The translations under genes and the position numbers were made by a program. Below the pieces are notes generated by a model. The model was not told where the DNA came from and made no database searches. It was given only the letters and a program-made list of their open reading frames with translations. From positions 1,922,001-1,986,000 of the forward strand of contig OY969722.1 of the NCBI GenBank assembly GCA_963702165.1: a DNA stretch of 64,000 bases, given 5' to 3'. Shown here piece by piece: positions 40,929 through 48,619 of the stretch. Origin of the DNA: Terrimesophilobacter sp963702165 (GTDB taxonomy: Bacteria; Actinomycetota; Actinomycetes; Actinomycetales; Microbacteriaceae). Position 1 is the first letter of the stretch, and every line of letters begins with the position of its first letter.

Positions 40929-40993
40929 GGGCGCATGTTAACCGGGAACCCTCAACGCCACCCGAGGGCTCCTCGTCGGCGGACCCCGCTCTC

Positions 40994-41100
40994 GTTGTGC
41001 AGGAGATCTCGTGTTGTGCAGGAGATAACGGCCGATCCCGGGCCAAGTACGGGCATCCGGGGCCGCTCGACGGGGAAAGTCCTGCACAACCGGGAGAGGG
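40994..41100. repeat. GTTGTGCAGGA repeat element, copy B
   Basis: Two direct copies of GTTGTGCAGGAGAT (40994 and 41013) begin the element, and TCCTGCACAAC (41090-41100) ends it in inverted orientation. The core GGGCATCCGGGGCCG is shared almost exactly with copy C. It lies between the divergent SDR and PadR genes. Confidence 0.9.
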
Positions 41101-41136
41101 GGCAACCACCCACTCAATCTTGCTCTTGCGCGCTCA

Positions 41137-41180
41137 CTATTCAGTGTTACTATCTACCAGTAGTCAGCAACACTGAGTAG
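41137..41180. promoter_or_regulatory. Candidate PadR operator
   Basis: CTATTCAGTGTT (41137-41148) and its complement at 41169-41180 match at 11 of 12 positions around a 20-nt centre, ending 15 nt before the PadR start. TACTAT inside could be the -10. The layout fits autorepression of the efflux operon. Confidence 0.7.
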
Positions 41181-41195
41181 CCAATCGGAGGCGGG

Positions 41196-41546
41196 ATGGG
41201 CAAGCAGACGACCGAGATGCTCAAGGGCACGCTCGAGGGCATGGTGCTCGCCATCCTGGCAATGCAGCCGGCCTACGGCTATGAGATCACCGCGCGACTG
41301 CGCGAGCACGGCTTCACCGACATCGTCGAGGGAACGATCTATGCGCTGCTGATCAGGATCGAGCAGCGCGGCCTCGTCGACGTTGCCAAGGTCCCGTCAG
41401 AGAAGGGGCCGCCGCGCAAGGTCTACTCGCTGAACCGAACCGGGAACGAGTATCTCGACGAGTTCTGGTCCACCTGGACCTTCCTCGCGGAACGGATCGA
41501 GCAGCTCCGCGACGACATCGAACGCGCACAAGAAGAGGGAGCGTAA
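41196..41546 (+). CDS. PadR family transcriptional regulator
   Basis: A 116-aa winged-helix repressor with the PadR core: LKGTLEGMVLAILAMQPAYG, then IVEGTIYALLIRIEQRGLV and a C-terminal dimerisation helix. GGAGG lies just before the ATG. Such regulators typically repress a linked drug ABC exporter and release on ligand binding, which fits the three genes that follow. Confidence 0.94.
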   Translation: MGKQTTEMLKGTLEGMVLAILAMQPAYGYEITARLREHGFTDIVEGTIYALLIRIEQRGLVDVAKVPSEKGPPRKVYSLNRTGNEYLDEFWSTWTFLAERIEQLRDDIERAQEEGA

Positions 41547-41548
41547 TC

Positions 41549-41914
41549 ATGGCAGCAGGATGGGTCGAACGGGTCACTGGTTCGTTCGAGGACAAGAAGC
41601 GCTGGCGCCAGTACAAGGCGCGCAAGGAACAGCTCCCCGCGAGCTACCGCACCGCGATCGACGGGCTCGAGCGCTACTTCATGTACGCCGGCGCGATCGT
41701 CAAGGGCGACGTGATGATGCAGATGCTCGAGGACCTGGCAGACCTGATCGAACAGGCAGCGGCCGACGGCACCCCGATTCGCGACATCGTCGGCGACAAC
41801 CCGGTGGAGTTCGCGGAGACCTTCATCCAGAACTACTCGGACGGCCAGTGGATCAACAAGGAGCGCAAGCGCCTGACCGACTCCATCGATCAGGCCACCG
41901 ACGACGAGGCGTGA
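41549..41914 (+). CDS. DUF1048 family protein
   Basis: A 121-aa soluble helical protein recognised as DUF1048 by KKRWRQYKARKEQLPASYRT, LERYFMYAGAIVKGD and DLIEQAAADGTPIRDIVGD. Family genes usually lie between a PadR regulator and an ABC exporter, as here, 2 nt after the PadR stop. Its molecular role is unknown. Confidence 0.93.
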   Translation: MAAGWVERVTGSFEDKKRWRQYKARKEQLPASYRTAIDGLERYFMYAGAIVKGDVMMQMLEDLADLIEQAAADGTPIRDIVGDNPVEFAETFIQNYSDGQWINKERKRLTDSIDQATDDEA

Positions 41915-41938
41915 TCTCGCGAGAACGGAGAACCGACC

Positions 41939-42763
41939 ATGAGCATCACCCAGAACACCGAACCCGCCATCCGGGTCCGCGGAATGGAGAAGTCGTTCAA
42001 GGACCTGCACGTGCTGCGGGGCGTCGAGTTCGACGTGCAGGCGGGAAGCATCTTCGCGCTGCTCGGCTCGAACGGTGCGGGTAAGACCACGCTGGTGCGG
42101 ATCCTGTCGACCCTCTTGAGCGCCGACGCGGGCACCGCCACGGTGAACGGCTTCGACGTCGCCGCCGCGCCGGCTGACGTGCGTGAATCGATCAGCCTGA
42201 CCGGGCAATTCGCTGCTGTCGATGACGTGCTTACCGGCCGAGAGAACCTGGTGCTGGTCGCCCGGTTGCGCCACGTGAAGCATCCGGATGCCGTGGCCGA
42301 CGACCTGCTGGAGCGCTTCTCGCTCGCCGATGCCGGCCACCGCAAGGCGTCGACCTACTCGGGCGGGATGCGGCGCCGCCTCGACATCGCGATGAGCCTG
42401 ATCGGGAATCCGCCGGTCATCTTCCTTGACGAACCGACCACCGGCCTCGACCCGCAGGCACGCCAGGAGGTGTGGCACACGGTCAAGCAACTCGCCGAGC
42501 AGGGCACCACGGTGCTGCTGACGACGCAGTACCTCGATGAGGCCGAGCAGCTCGCCGACCGCATCGCGATCCTTCACAACGGCACCATCATCCAGAACGG
42601 GACCCTCGCCGAACTCAAGCAGCTTCTCCCGCCGACGAGCGTGGAGTACGTCGAGAAGCAGCCCTCCCTCGAGGACGTGTTCCTCGCCCTCGTCGGCGAC
42701 AACGGCGAGATCGACACCGCCGACCACGCCGATGGCGCCGTGCCGGCACGAAAGGAAGCCTGA
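41939..42763 (+). CDS. DrrA-type ABC transporter ATP-binding protein
   Basis: A 274-aa ATPase with Walker A GSNGAGKTT, signature YSGGMRRRLDIAMS, Walker B VIFLDEPTTGLD and LTTQYLDEAEQL, the daunorubicin-resistance subfamily in which the switch position is Gln. It overlaps the permease gene by 1 bp. It is controlled from the PadR promoter. Confidence 0.94.
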   Translation: MSITQNTEPAIRVRGMEKSFKDLHVLRGVEFDVQAGSIFALLGSNGAGKTTLVRILSTLLSADAGTATVNGFDVAAAPADVRESISLTGQFAAVDDVLTGRENLVLVARLRHVKHPDAVADDLLERFSLADAGHRKASTYSGGMRRRLDIAMSLIGNPPVIFLDEPTTGLDPQARQEVWHTVKQLAEQGTTVLLTTQYLDEAEQLADRIAILHNGTIIQNGTLAELKQLLPPTSVEYVEKQPSLEDVFLALVGDNGEIDTADHADGAVPARKEA

Positions 42764-43527
42764 TGACCACCCACGCACTTGGCGACACCGGCACTCTGAC
42801 CGGTCGCTCGCTGCGTCACATCCTGCGCAGCCCAGACACGATCGTGACCACCGCGGTCACGCCGATCGCGTTGATGCTGCTGTTCGTGTACGTGTTCGGC
42901 GGCGCGATCAACACCGGTTCTGCTGACGCGTATATCGACTACATGCTGCCGGGGATCCTGCTCATTACGATCGCGTCCGGCGTCGCGTACACCGCGTACC
43001 GGCTGTTCCTCGACATGCAGGGAGGCATCTTCGAGCGCTTCCAATCGATGCCGATCGCGCGGTCGAGCGTGCTCTGGGCGCACGTGCTCACCTCGTTGGC
43101 CGCGAATCTGACCTCTGTTGCCATCGTCACCGGCATCGGATTGATCATCGGGTTCCGCACCGGAGCCTCCGTGCTCGCCTGGCTTGCCGTTGTCGGCATC
43201 CTGATCCTGTTCACCCTCGCGCTGACCTGGATCGCGGTGATCGCGGGACTGTCCGCGAAGACGATCGATGGGGCGAGCGCGTTCAGCTACCCGCTGATCT
43301 TCCTGCCGTTCATCAGTTCGGCGTTCGTGCCGACCGCCTCGATGCCCGGCCCGGTCGCCTGGTTCGCCGAGAACCAGCCGATGACCTCGATCGTGAACAG
43401 CATGCGGGCGCTGTTCGCGCAGGAACCGGTCGGAGGGGAGATCTGGATCTCGCTCGCGTGGCTCGTCGGGATTCTGGTTGTTGCCTACGCCTTCGCGATC
43501 GTCATCTACCGTCGCAAGGTCAGCTGA
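42763..43527 (+). CDS. DrrB-type ABC transporter permease
   Basis: A 254-aa ABC-2 permease with six helices; YIDYMLPGILLITIASGVAY, GGIFERFQSMPIARS and FISSAFVPTASMP are typical of DrrB/antibiotic exporters. With the preceding ATPase it should extrude a hydrophobic compound. A degenerate copy of its last 37 bp is found at 43796-43832. Confidence 0.93.
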   Translation: MTTHALGDTGTLTGRSLRHILRSPDTIVTTAVTPIALMLLFVYVFGGAINTGSADAYIDYMLPGILLITIASGVAYTAYRLFLDMQGGIFERFQSMPIARSSVLWAHVLTSLAANLTSVAIVTGIGLIIGFRTGASVLAWLAVVGILILFTLALTWIAVIAGLSAKTIDGASAFSYPLIFLPFISSAFVPTASMPGPVAWFAENQPMTSIVNSMRALFAQEPVGGEIWISLAWLVGILVVAYAFAIVIYRRKVS

Positions 43528-43541
43528 GGCGCTCGTCCAGC

Positions 43542-43646
43542 CCCTGTTATGCAGGAGATCCCTCGTTGTGAAGGAGAAAACTGCCGGTCAGGGGCTGAAT
43601 GCGGGCATCCGGGGCCGTTCGACCGAGAAAGTCCTGCACAACAGGG
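43542..43646. repeat. GTTGTGCAGGA repeat element, copy C
   Basis: It starts with CCCTGTTATGCAGGAGAT, has a second, altered repeat (GTTGTGAAGGAGA) 20 nt in and ends with TCCTGCACAACAGGG. The centre, GCGGGCATCCGGGGCCG then TCGACC, closely matches copy B. It lies 14 nt after the DrrB-type permease gene. Confidence 0.9.
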
Positions 43647-43671
43647 AAACTTGGCGCCAGCCACGGCGCTC

Positions 43672-43757
43672 AGTGCCGGCGGTGGTCCTGGATCGTCATC
43701 CGCGGTCCGAACGAGGGCTTCCGGATGCCGCTGGCGAGCAGTAACCGCACGACCCGC
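43672..43757. repeat. 86-bp direct repeat, copy 1 (displaced end of alkA-like gene)
   Basis: Base for base identical to 44327-44412. Read on the minus strand it encodes the last residues of the alkA-like protein (ending TIQDHRRH) and is followed by its own stop, TGA at 43670-43672. It is therefore probably the original 3' end of that gene, now separated by the VOC segment. Confidence 0.92.
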
Positions 43758-43795
43758 ACTCCTGGCTTGCTCGTGGAATCCCGGTTGTCCCTCCC

Positions 43796-43832
43796 GCCTT
43801 CGCGCTCGCTAGCTACCGTCGCAAGGCCAGTT
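43796..43832 (+). pseudogene. Remnant of a DrrB-like permease 3' end
   Basis: About 37 bp starting GCCTTCGCG and including CTACCGTCGCAAGG align with 43489-43525 of the DrrB-type permease with few mismatches, and one frame reads FALASYRRKAS against FAIVIYRRKVS. It has no start or body. It may be the edge of a paralogous locus from which the VOC segment came. Confidence 0.5.
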
Positions 43833-43947
43833 GTAGAGGGCGCCATTGGTTGACTGTTTCGATCAGACTTGTCTGCTACCGTCGCGGAATTGTTCGCTGC
43901 CTGGAGGTGCAGTTGCCTCCCGGCACGACTGAAAGAGGTTCCTGGTC

Positions 43948-44328
43948 ATGGCATGTCGTATCGGCGAACTCGTTCTCGGTTGTAGCGACCCTGAGCTGCT
44001 GGCGCAGTTCTGGTGCGAGGTCCTGGACTGGGTCGTTCTTGATCGCGAGGTCGACGGTTCAGTGGAGATCGGGCCGCGCGAAGGCTGGGGCGGACCCCAG
44101 TCGACGATCTTCCTCAGTCGGAGGGATGAGCCGGAGAAGGGGAAGTCTCGGCTGCACATCGATGTCAACCCCACGGACCGTGATCAGGAGGCCGAGCTGG
44201 AACGTCTTCTGGCGCTCGGCGCTCGCCCAGCCGACATCGGTCAGACCGGGCAGGAGCCTTGGCATGTCCTGATGGACCCCGAAGGCAACGCCTTCTGTTT
44301 GCTGAAGACGCGCCTCGACCCGCTTTAG
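43948..44328 (+). CDS. VOC family (glyoxalase/bleomycin-resistance fold) protein
   Basis: A 126-aa VOC-fold protein: IGELVLGCSDPELLAQFWCEVL opens the module, HIDVNPTDRDQEAELERLLALG holds a ligand-type His-x-Asp and WHVLMDPEGNAFCLL closes it. It may bind a small molecule or act as a lyase; the substrate is unknown. Its stop codon (44326-44328) overlaps the stop of the convergent alkA-like gene and is created right at the boundary of the 86-bp repeat. Confidence 0.9.
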   Translation: MACRIGELVLGCSDPELLAQFWCEVLDWVVLDREVDGSVEIGPREGWGGPQSTIFLSRRDEPEKGKSRLHIDVNPTDRDQEAELERLLALGARPADIGQTGQEPWHVLMDPEGNAFCLLKTRLDPL

Positions 44329-45221
44329 TGCCGGCGGTGGTCCTGGATCGTCATCCGCGGTCCGAACGAGGGCTTCCGGATGCCGCTGGCGAGCAGTAAC
44401 CGCACGACCCGCTGCCGCTGCCCGCGCCACGGTTCGAGCAGCTCGAGCATGCCGTCATCGTCGACCGGTGCGCCGACCATCGCCCAACCGACGAACGCGG
44501 CCAGGTGGTAGTCGCCGACGCTGACCGCGTCGGGGTCGGCGTGCGTGCGCTGGGTCACCTCGGCGGCGGTCCAGATGCCGATGCCGGGGATGCTGCGCAG
44601 GCGCGCGCCCGCGTCATCCTTGTCCGCCAGCCGGTCGATCGACGCGGCAACGGAGGCCGCGCGCATCACTGTCGCGGATCGCTGCGGCCCAACGCCGGCC
44701 TTGTGCCACTCCCACGACGGGATGCTCTTGAACTGTGCTCCGGTGGGGATCACCCGCATGCCGAGCGGCGCTGGTCCCGGCGGTTCATCGCCGTGCTGGG
44801 TTACCAGGTGCCGCCATGCACGCAACGCCTCGACCGCTGTGACCTTCTGTTCGAGGATGGCCGGCACCAGGGCGGCGAAGACTCGGCCGGTGCGGGGCAG
44901 CCTGAGGCCGGGCATCCGGCGCCAGGTCTCGGCCAGCAGCGGGTTGCCACTCACGTCGAGCGCGGACCAGTCATCTCCCGCTCCGCAGAGCGCGGGCACC
45001 GACTCAACCGCGCGTTCGGCGCCCGGACCCCAGGCTGTCGCGGCGATCTCCCTGCCGGCGCGGAGGAACAGGGTTGCCGGCCCGTCGGCGGTGCGTAGGG
45101 TGAGCCAGGCGTTCTGGCCCTCCCAGCGGAAGGTCGGATCGTAGGTGCCGCGCCCGATCGGGGCGAGTGTGGCCCTGAGGTCGACCATCTCGCGGGGTGC
45201 GTAGGTCGACTCGAGATGCAT
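44325..45221 (-). CDS. DNA-3-methyladenine glycosylase 2 family protein (AlkA-like)
   Basis: A 298-aa base-excision glycosylase of the HhH-GPD superfamily. The helix-hairpin-helix is LRSIPGIGIWTAAEV and the catalytic Asp is in VSVGDYHLAAF. It removes alkylated purines from DNA. The last 86 bp of the gene are duplicated 655 bp downstream, with an alternative stop codon there. Confidence 0.92.
   Translation of the reverse strand: MHLESTYAPREMVDLRATLAPIGRGTYDPTFRWEGQNAWLTLRTADGPATLFLRAGREIAATAWGPGAERAVESVPALCGAGDDWSALDVSGNPLLAETWRRMPGLRLPRTGRVFAALVPAILEQKVTAVEALRAWRHLVTQHGDEPPGPAPLGMRVIPTGAQFKSIPSWEWHKAGVGPQRSATVMRAASVAASIDRLADKDDAGARLRSIPGIGIWTAAEVTQRTHADPDAVSVGDYHLAAFVGWAMVGAPVDDDGMLELLEPWRGQRQRVVRLLLASGIRKPSFGPRMTIQDHRRH
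44327..44412. repeat. 86-bp direct repeat, copy 2 (current end of alkA-like gene)
   Basis: Identical to 43672-43757. The offset is 655 bp, and the unit between equivalent points carries the whole VOC gene. The sequences diverge immediately outside both ends. Confidence 0.92.
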
Positions 45222-45399
45222 GAAGGAAGGCTACGCGCAGGGATTACGAGAACGCAGAGCTTCGACGTCGACGCTCCGGCGCTCGGCGACAATCTCGCCA
45301 AGTTCGGCCAGGGTCAGCGACCCGAGCGAGCGCCGGAAGTCGACGCTTATGGAAGGCACGTCGAGGGCAAACTTCAGTTGCCCTTAGTCGAGATGCGAC

Positions 45400-45419
45400 A
45401 CTTAGCTCTTGCGCTAAGT
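45400..45419. promoter_or_regulatory. Candidate ArsR operator
   Basis: ACTTAGC and its complement GCTAAGT flank TCTTGC, a 20-bp inverted repeat 25 nt before the ArsR-type start. A further ACTAAG half site follows at about 45435. Autoregulation is likely from the position. Confidence 0.55.
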
Positions 45420-45444
45420 ATCCGGACTTGCAATACTAAGCCTC

Positions 45445-45795
45445 GTGGAAAAGTATTCCGATGAGCTGGACGAGGTGTTCGTTGCGCTCGCCGATCCGAC
45501 CCGCAGGGCAGTCATCCGCCACCTCGGGCGCGGTCCGCACCCCGTCAGTGAGCTTGCTGGCCGGTTTCCGATGACGTTGCCCTCTTTCATGAAACACGTG
45601 CGGACGTTGGAGGCGTGCGGACTGATCCGCACCACGAAATCCGGCCGTGTGCGCACGTGCACGCTGAATCGCGAGCGGCTCGCGCTCGTGGACGGCTGGC
45701 TAGCCAATGAGCGTCGGTTGTGGGAGGGCCGCACCGACCGCCTCGAACGGCTCACGACTGTTAAGGAGAAAAGTGATGAGCGCCCCCGCGATTGA
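45445..45795 (+). CDS. ArsR-type winged-helix regulator
   Basis: A 116-aa regulator: VFVALADPTRRAVIRHLGRG is the dimer helix, and VSELAGRFPMTLPSFMKHVRTL the HTH. No metal-binding cysteine pair of classical ArsR is visible. Paired ArsR/SRPBCC genes such as this one (20-bp overlap with the next) are common in bacteria. Confidence 0.92.
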   Translation: MEKYSDELDEVFVALADPTRRAVIRHLGRGPHPVSELAGRFPMTLPSFMKHVRTLEACGLIRTTKSGRVRTCTLNRERLALVDGWLANERRLWEGRTDRLERLTTVKEKSDERPRD

Positions 45796-46264
45796 CCGAA
45801 ACCTCGACCTGACTCTCGAACGGGTGATCCGAGCGCCGCGAGAGTCAGTATGGCGCGCCTGGACTGAGGCCGCATTGCTGGAACGATGGTGGACTCCCGT
45901 GCCCACACAGACCCGCGTTGACCAGCTCGATGTGCGCCCGAGCGGGGGCTTCGTGACTCAGATGAGCGAGGATGGGCAGGTGTTCGTCCCTCATACGGAC
46001 TCGGTATTCCTTTTGGTTGAGGAAGGGCGCCGTCTCGTCTTCACCAACGCGGTGACCAGTGCTTGGCGGCCCGCCTCTCCAACTCCGGTGGCGATGAGTG
46101 CAGAGATTCTCTTCGGCGAGCACCCGGATGGTACCGATTACCGGGTGATCGTGCGTCACGGCGACCCCGCGGACCGGCTGGAGCATGAGCGTCTAGGGTT
46201 CTTCGACGGCTGGGATTCGGTCACCGAGGCACTCGCCGAGCTGGCAGAGGGAGGCCTCGCGTGA
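45776..46264 (+). CDS. SRPBCC/AHSA1-domain protein
   Basis: A 162-aa protein with an AHSA1 (Aha1 C-terminal-like) fold: LERVIRAPRESVWRAWTEA, LLERWWTPVPTQ and HERLGFFDGWDSVTEALAEL. It offers a hydrophobic ligand pocket; the ligand is unknown. GGAG lies 9 nt before the ATG. It is translationally coupled to the ArsR-type gene. Confidence 0.92.
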   Translation: MSAPAIDRNLDLTLERVIRAPRESVWRAWTEAALLERWWTPVPTQTRVDQLDVRPSGGFVTQMSEDGQVFVPHTDSVFLLVEEGRRLVFTNAVTSAWRPASPTPVAMSAEILFGEHPDGTDYRVIVRHGDPADRLEHERLGFFDGWDSVTEALAELAEGGLA

Positions 46265-46492
46265 GGATTGCGATCAGCCAGGGGCGAGCGGCCGCGCTCC
46301 GCTGGCCGACCACAACGGCGTGACAGAGCTCGTGTGACGCGCCCGTTGCATCTCTGGCTCGGGTGGAAATGAAAGCCCCGAAACGGGTTCCTGCTGAGAC
46401 TTCTCACTTGCCAGATCGGGCCATCGGGAAGGGTCATGGGTTCTCGACATGCAGGAGCGGTTGAGCACGTCCATCCAGACGGCGTGAAGGTG

Positions 46493-46789
46493 CTACTTGA
46501 CCTGGCCTGCCACGCCGTCCGCATGGAGGCGCTTGGCCTTGCGGAGCGTTGAACGCAGGAGAAGGTTCGTGACTCCGATGAACAATGTCGTGGCAACCGA
46601 ACTGAGACCGACCCCAGCCCATGACGCGTCGCCACGAAACGCGAGGATGAGCGTCACGAGCAGGCTGATGAACGCAGCCACGGTGAGCACGATACTGATG
46701 CCCGCCCCGACGATTCCGAGCGTGAGGCTGGAATCCTCGACGGTGACTCTCTCACCGTTGTCGTCCTTGAACGAGACTGTTGCTGCCAT
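46493..46789 (-). CDS. Small membrane protein, function unknown
   Basis: A 98-aa protein with a short polar N-terminus (MAATVSFKDDNGERVTVEDS), two hydrophobic helices at about 24-50 and 57-76, and a basic tail (RSTLRKAKRLHADG). GGAG lies 7 nt before the ATG. The 228 nt between this gene and the AHSA1 gene hold nothing recognisable. Confidence 0.7.
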   Translation of the reverse strand: MAATVSFKDDNGERVTVEDSSLTLGIVGAGISIVLTVAAFISLLVTLILAFRGDASWAGVGLSSVATTLFIGVTNLLLRSTLRKAKRLHADGVAGQVK

Positions 46790-47122
46790 TGCTGTTCTCC
46801 TGTCAGATCGCCGTTGTCCTTGGCTGCGTTCACAGCCATCATTCCGGATTGACGATGAGAGTTGGTTTGCGTGCCGCGCAGCTTCGGGGAAGAACAGGTA
46901 GCCGCTCCAGCACCGAAGCTCAAGAGACGCGCGGTGCATGTGGCCACCGCGCTGCCTCGTCCCCACAGGCGGAAGGTTGCGGGCCGGCCGGCGGGGGCAC
47001 GGCGCTACCAAACTCGATGAGACCCATGCACGAATGACTTCTCAGAAGTGAGCAGCGCTCGGGCCAGCCCGAACTGTAGAGGAGCACGCTGCGCCCGAAT
47101 GCCGCGTGCTCCTCTCCTCATA
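46790..47122. other. Gene-free interval
   Basis: These 333 bases have no convincing coding frame on either strand. The part next to 46790 is the presumed promoter of the small membrane protein; the part next to 47122 carries the terminator of the APC permease transcript. Confidence 0.6.
47078..47115 (-). terminator. Terminator of the APC permease transcript
   Basis: A perfect 12-bp stem (AGAGGAGCACGC and its complement) with a 14-nt loop, 7 nt after the permease stop. It ends in CTCCTCT on the minus strand, with no long T-tract. Confidence 0.8.
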
Positions 47123-48619
47123 TCACCGCCCCGTCGCGACGATGGGTTCGGCGTCGGGATCGGTTTCGGTGAAGTGCTCGTATCTCGACGGATCCACCCG
47201 ATGTACGTATCGGGCGTAAAGCGCTCCCACTATGACGAGCAATGGGATCGGCACGAGCAGCAGAATGTTCACCAGCGGGGGCGCTGCCGTCAAGAGCTCG
47301 ATCTCCACGACAGCCATGGCGATGAGCGTGGCAAGGCCAGCTGCGGCAACCGCAGGGGCGATTCTCACTCTGAAGAGTGAGAATCCATGGCGCTGCTTCC
47401 AGAAATAGGCGACCACTGCCACGGCGGTGATCGCCTCTAGGACCAACACGCCTAGGACTCCGGGCGCGGCCGACCAGAGGAACACAACTAGGTAGGGGTC
47501 CGCACCAAGAACCATGGCGATTGAGAGCACAACTGCCGTGATAACGCACTGAGCGATCACACCAGCGACGGGAGATCCGTGACGGATGCTTACACGACCC
47601 AGCATCGCCGGCAGGACGCGTTCACGGCCGAGCGCGTAGTGGTATCGAGACGCGGCGTTGTGGAACGCCAATGCCGCCGCGAAGGAGCTGGTAACCAGCA
47701 GAACTTGCATGAAGTCCACCGCCCAGGCGCCCAAGTACAACCCGGCGGAGTTGAACACCAAGTTCGCGACGTCATCGCTCTGTGCAACCGCGACAGCCTC
47801 CGCAGGTCCATACGCGGTGATCACCATCCAGGCAGAGAAGGTGTAGAACAGGGCCAAGAAGGCGATGGCGATGTAGGTCGCACGGGGCACACTGCGTTTG
47901 GGGTCTCGTGTTTCTTCCGCGTAGATTGCCGTGGCTTCAAATCCGATGAACCCGCCGGCTGTGAGAACTAGCATTGCCCCGAATCCGGGGTTGATCACCT
48001 CGAGCGGGTTGAACGCCTCGACGCCGATGCCTTGCGGGCCACCACCGTTTGCGAGCACGGCGATTTCGTAGATCACCAGGATTAGCACCTCAAGGCCCAG
48101 AGCAATTCCAAGGATCCGCGCGCTTAGGGTGATTCGGAAGTATCCGAGGAGGCCGATTGCAACGATGGCGAACACAGCTACGACCTGCCACGGGATCGCG
48201 GCTCCCGTGAAGTGGGCGACGGCGTTCTGGGTGTAGAACGAGAAGCCGGCCACGAGGCAGATTGCCATGGCGTTGTATGCCAGAACGGCCACCAGCGAGC
48301 TTCCCACGCCCATCGCTTTTCCGAGTCCCCTGGCGATGTACGCGTAGAAGGCGCCGGCGTTCTTGATATATCGACTCATCGCCGTGAAGCCCAGGGCAAA
48401 GAGCACGAGTATCGCACCGGGGACCAAATAGCCGTAGGTCGCTGAGAGTTCCCCCGTCATGATCGCAAGCGGGACGACGCCCGCGACGACGGTGAGTGGA
48501 GCGGCTGCTGCCAGAACAAAGAACACCAGATCCCAAGTTCCAAGCGAGCCCTTGGCTAGTCGCCCGCTCTTCGGGTTTTCAGTTGCGCGTGATTGGGATG
48601 TTGCAGTCGACTCAGCCAT
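47123..48619 (-). CDS. APC family amino acid permease
   Basis: A 498-aa, roughly 12-helix transporter of the amino acid-polyamine-organocation superfamily. Helix 1 carries GTWDLVFFVLAAAAPLTVVAG; YAYIARGLGKAMG and GFIGFEATAIYAEETRDP are typical of the group. It probably imports an amino acid or amine. It overlaps the amidohydrolase end by 8 bp and shares its promoter, under the divergent Lrp-type regulator. ATG 48619 is the first start that leaves a normal polar N-terminus. Confidence 0.92.
   Translation of the reverse strand: MAESTATSQSRATENPKSGRLAKGSLGTWDLVFFVLAAAAPLTVVAGVVPLAIMTGELSATYGYLVPGAILVLFALGFTAMSRYIKNAGAFYAYIARGLGKAMGVGSSLVAVLAYNAMAICLVAGFSFYTQNAVAHFTGAAIPWQVVAVFAIVAIGLLGYFRITLSARILGIALGLEVLILVIYEIAVLANGGGPQGIGVEAFNPLEVINPGFGAMLVLTAGGFIGFEATAIYAEETRDPKRSVPRATYIAIAFLALFYTFSAWMVITAYGPAEAVAVAQSDDVANLVFNSAGLYLGAWAVDFMQVLLVTSSFAAALAFHNAASRYHYALGRERVLPAMLGRVSIRHGSPVAGVIAQCVITAVVLSIAMVLGADPYLVVFLWSAAPGVLGVLVLEAITAVAVVAYFWKQRHGFSLFRVRIAPAVAAAGLATLIAMAVVEIELLTAAPPLVNILLLVPIPLLVIVGALYARYVHRVDPSRYEHFTETDPDAEPIVATGR

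Larger units (their letters stand above)
43528..43947. other. Gene-free mosaic of repeats
   Basis: These 420 bases hold no gene. In order they contain repeat copy C (43542-43646), an exact copy of the 3' end of the alkA-like gene (43672-43757), a degenerate copy of the DrrB-type permease 3' end (43796-43832) and the leader of the VOC gene. The pattern reads as the scar of one or more recombination events. Confidence 0.8.

Noticed and set aside
43873..43883. A third GCTACCGTCGC copy before the VOC gene
   Set aside because: Only 11 bp match; it could be part of a promoter or chance, so it was not counted with the permease-end remnant.
45231..45359. A 42-codon minus-strand frame (GTG start) between the alkA-like and ArsR genes, containing SLTLAELGEIVAERR
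   Set aside because: The amphipathic stretch looks protein-like, but there is no ribosome site, the frame opens just after a stop and no homologue is recalled. It may be a gene remnant and is not supported as a gene.
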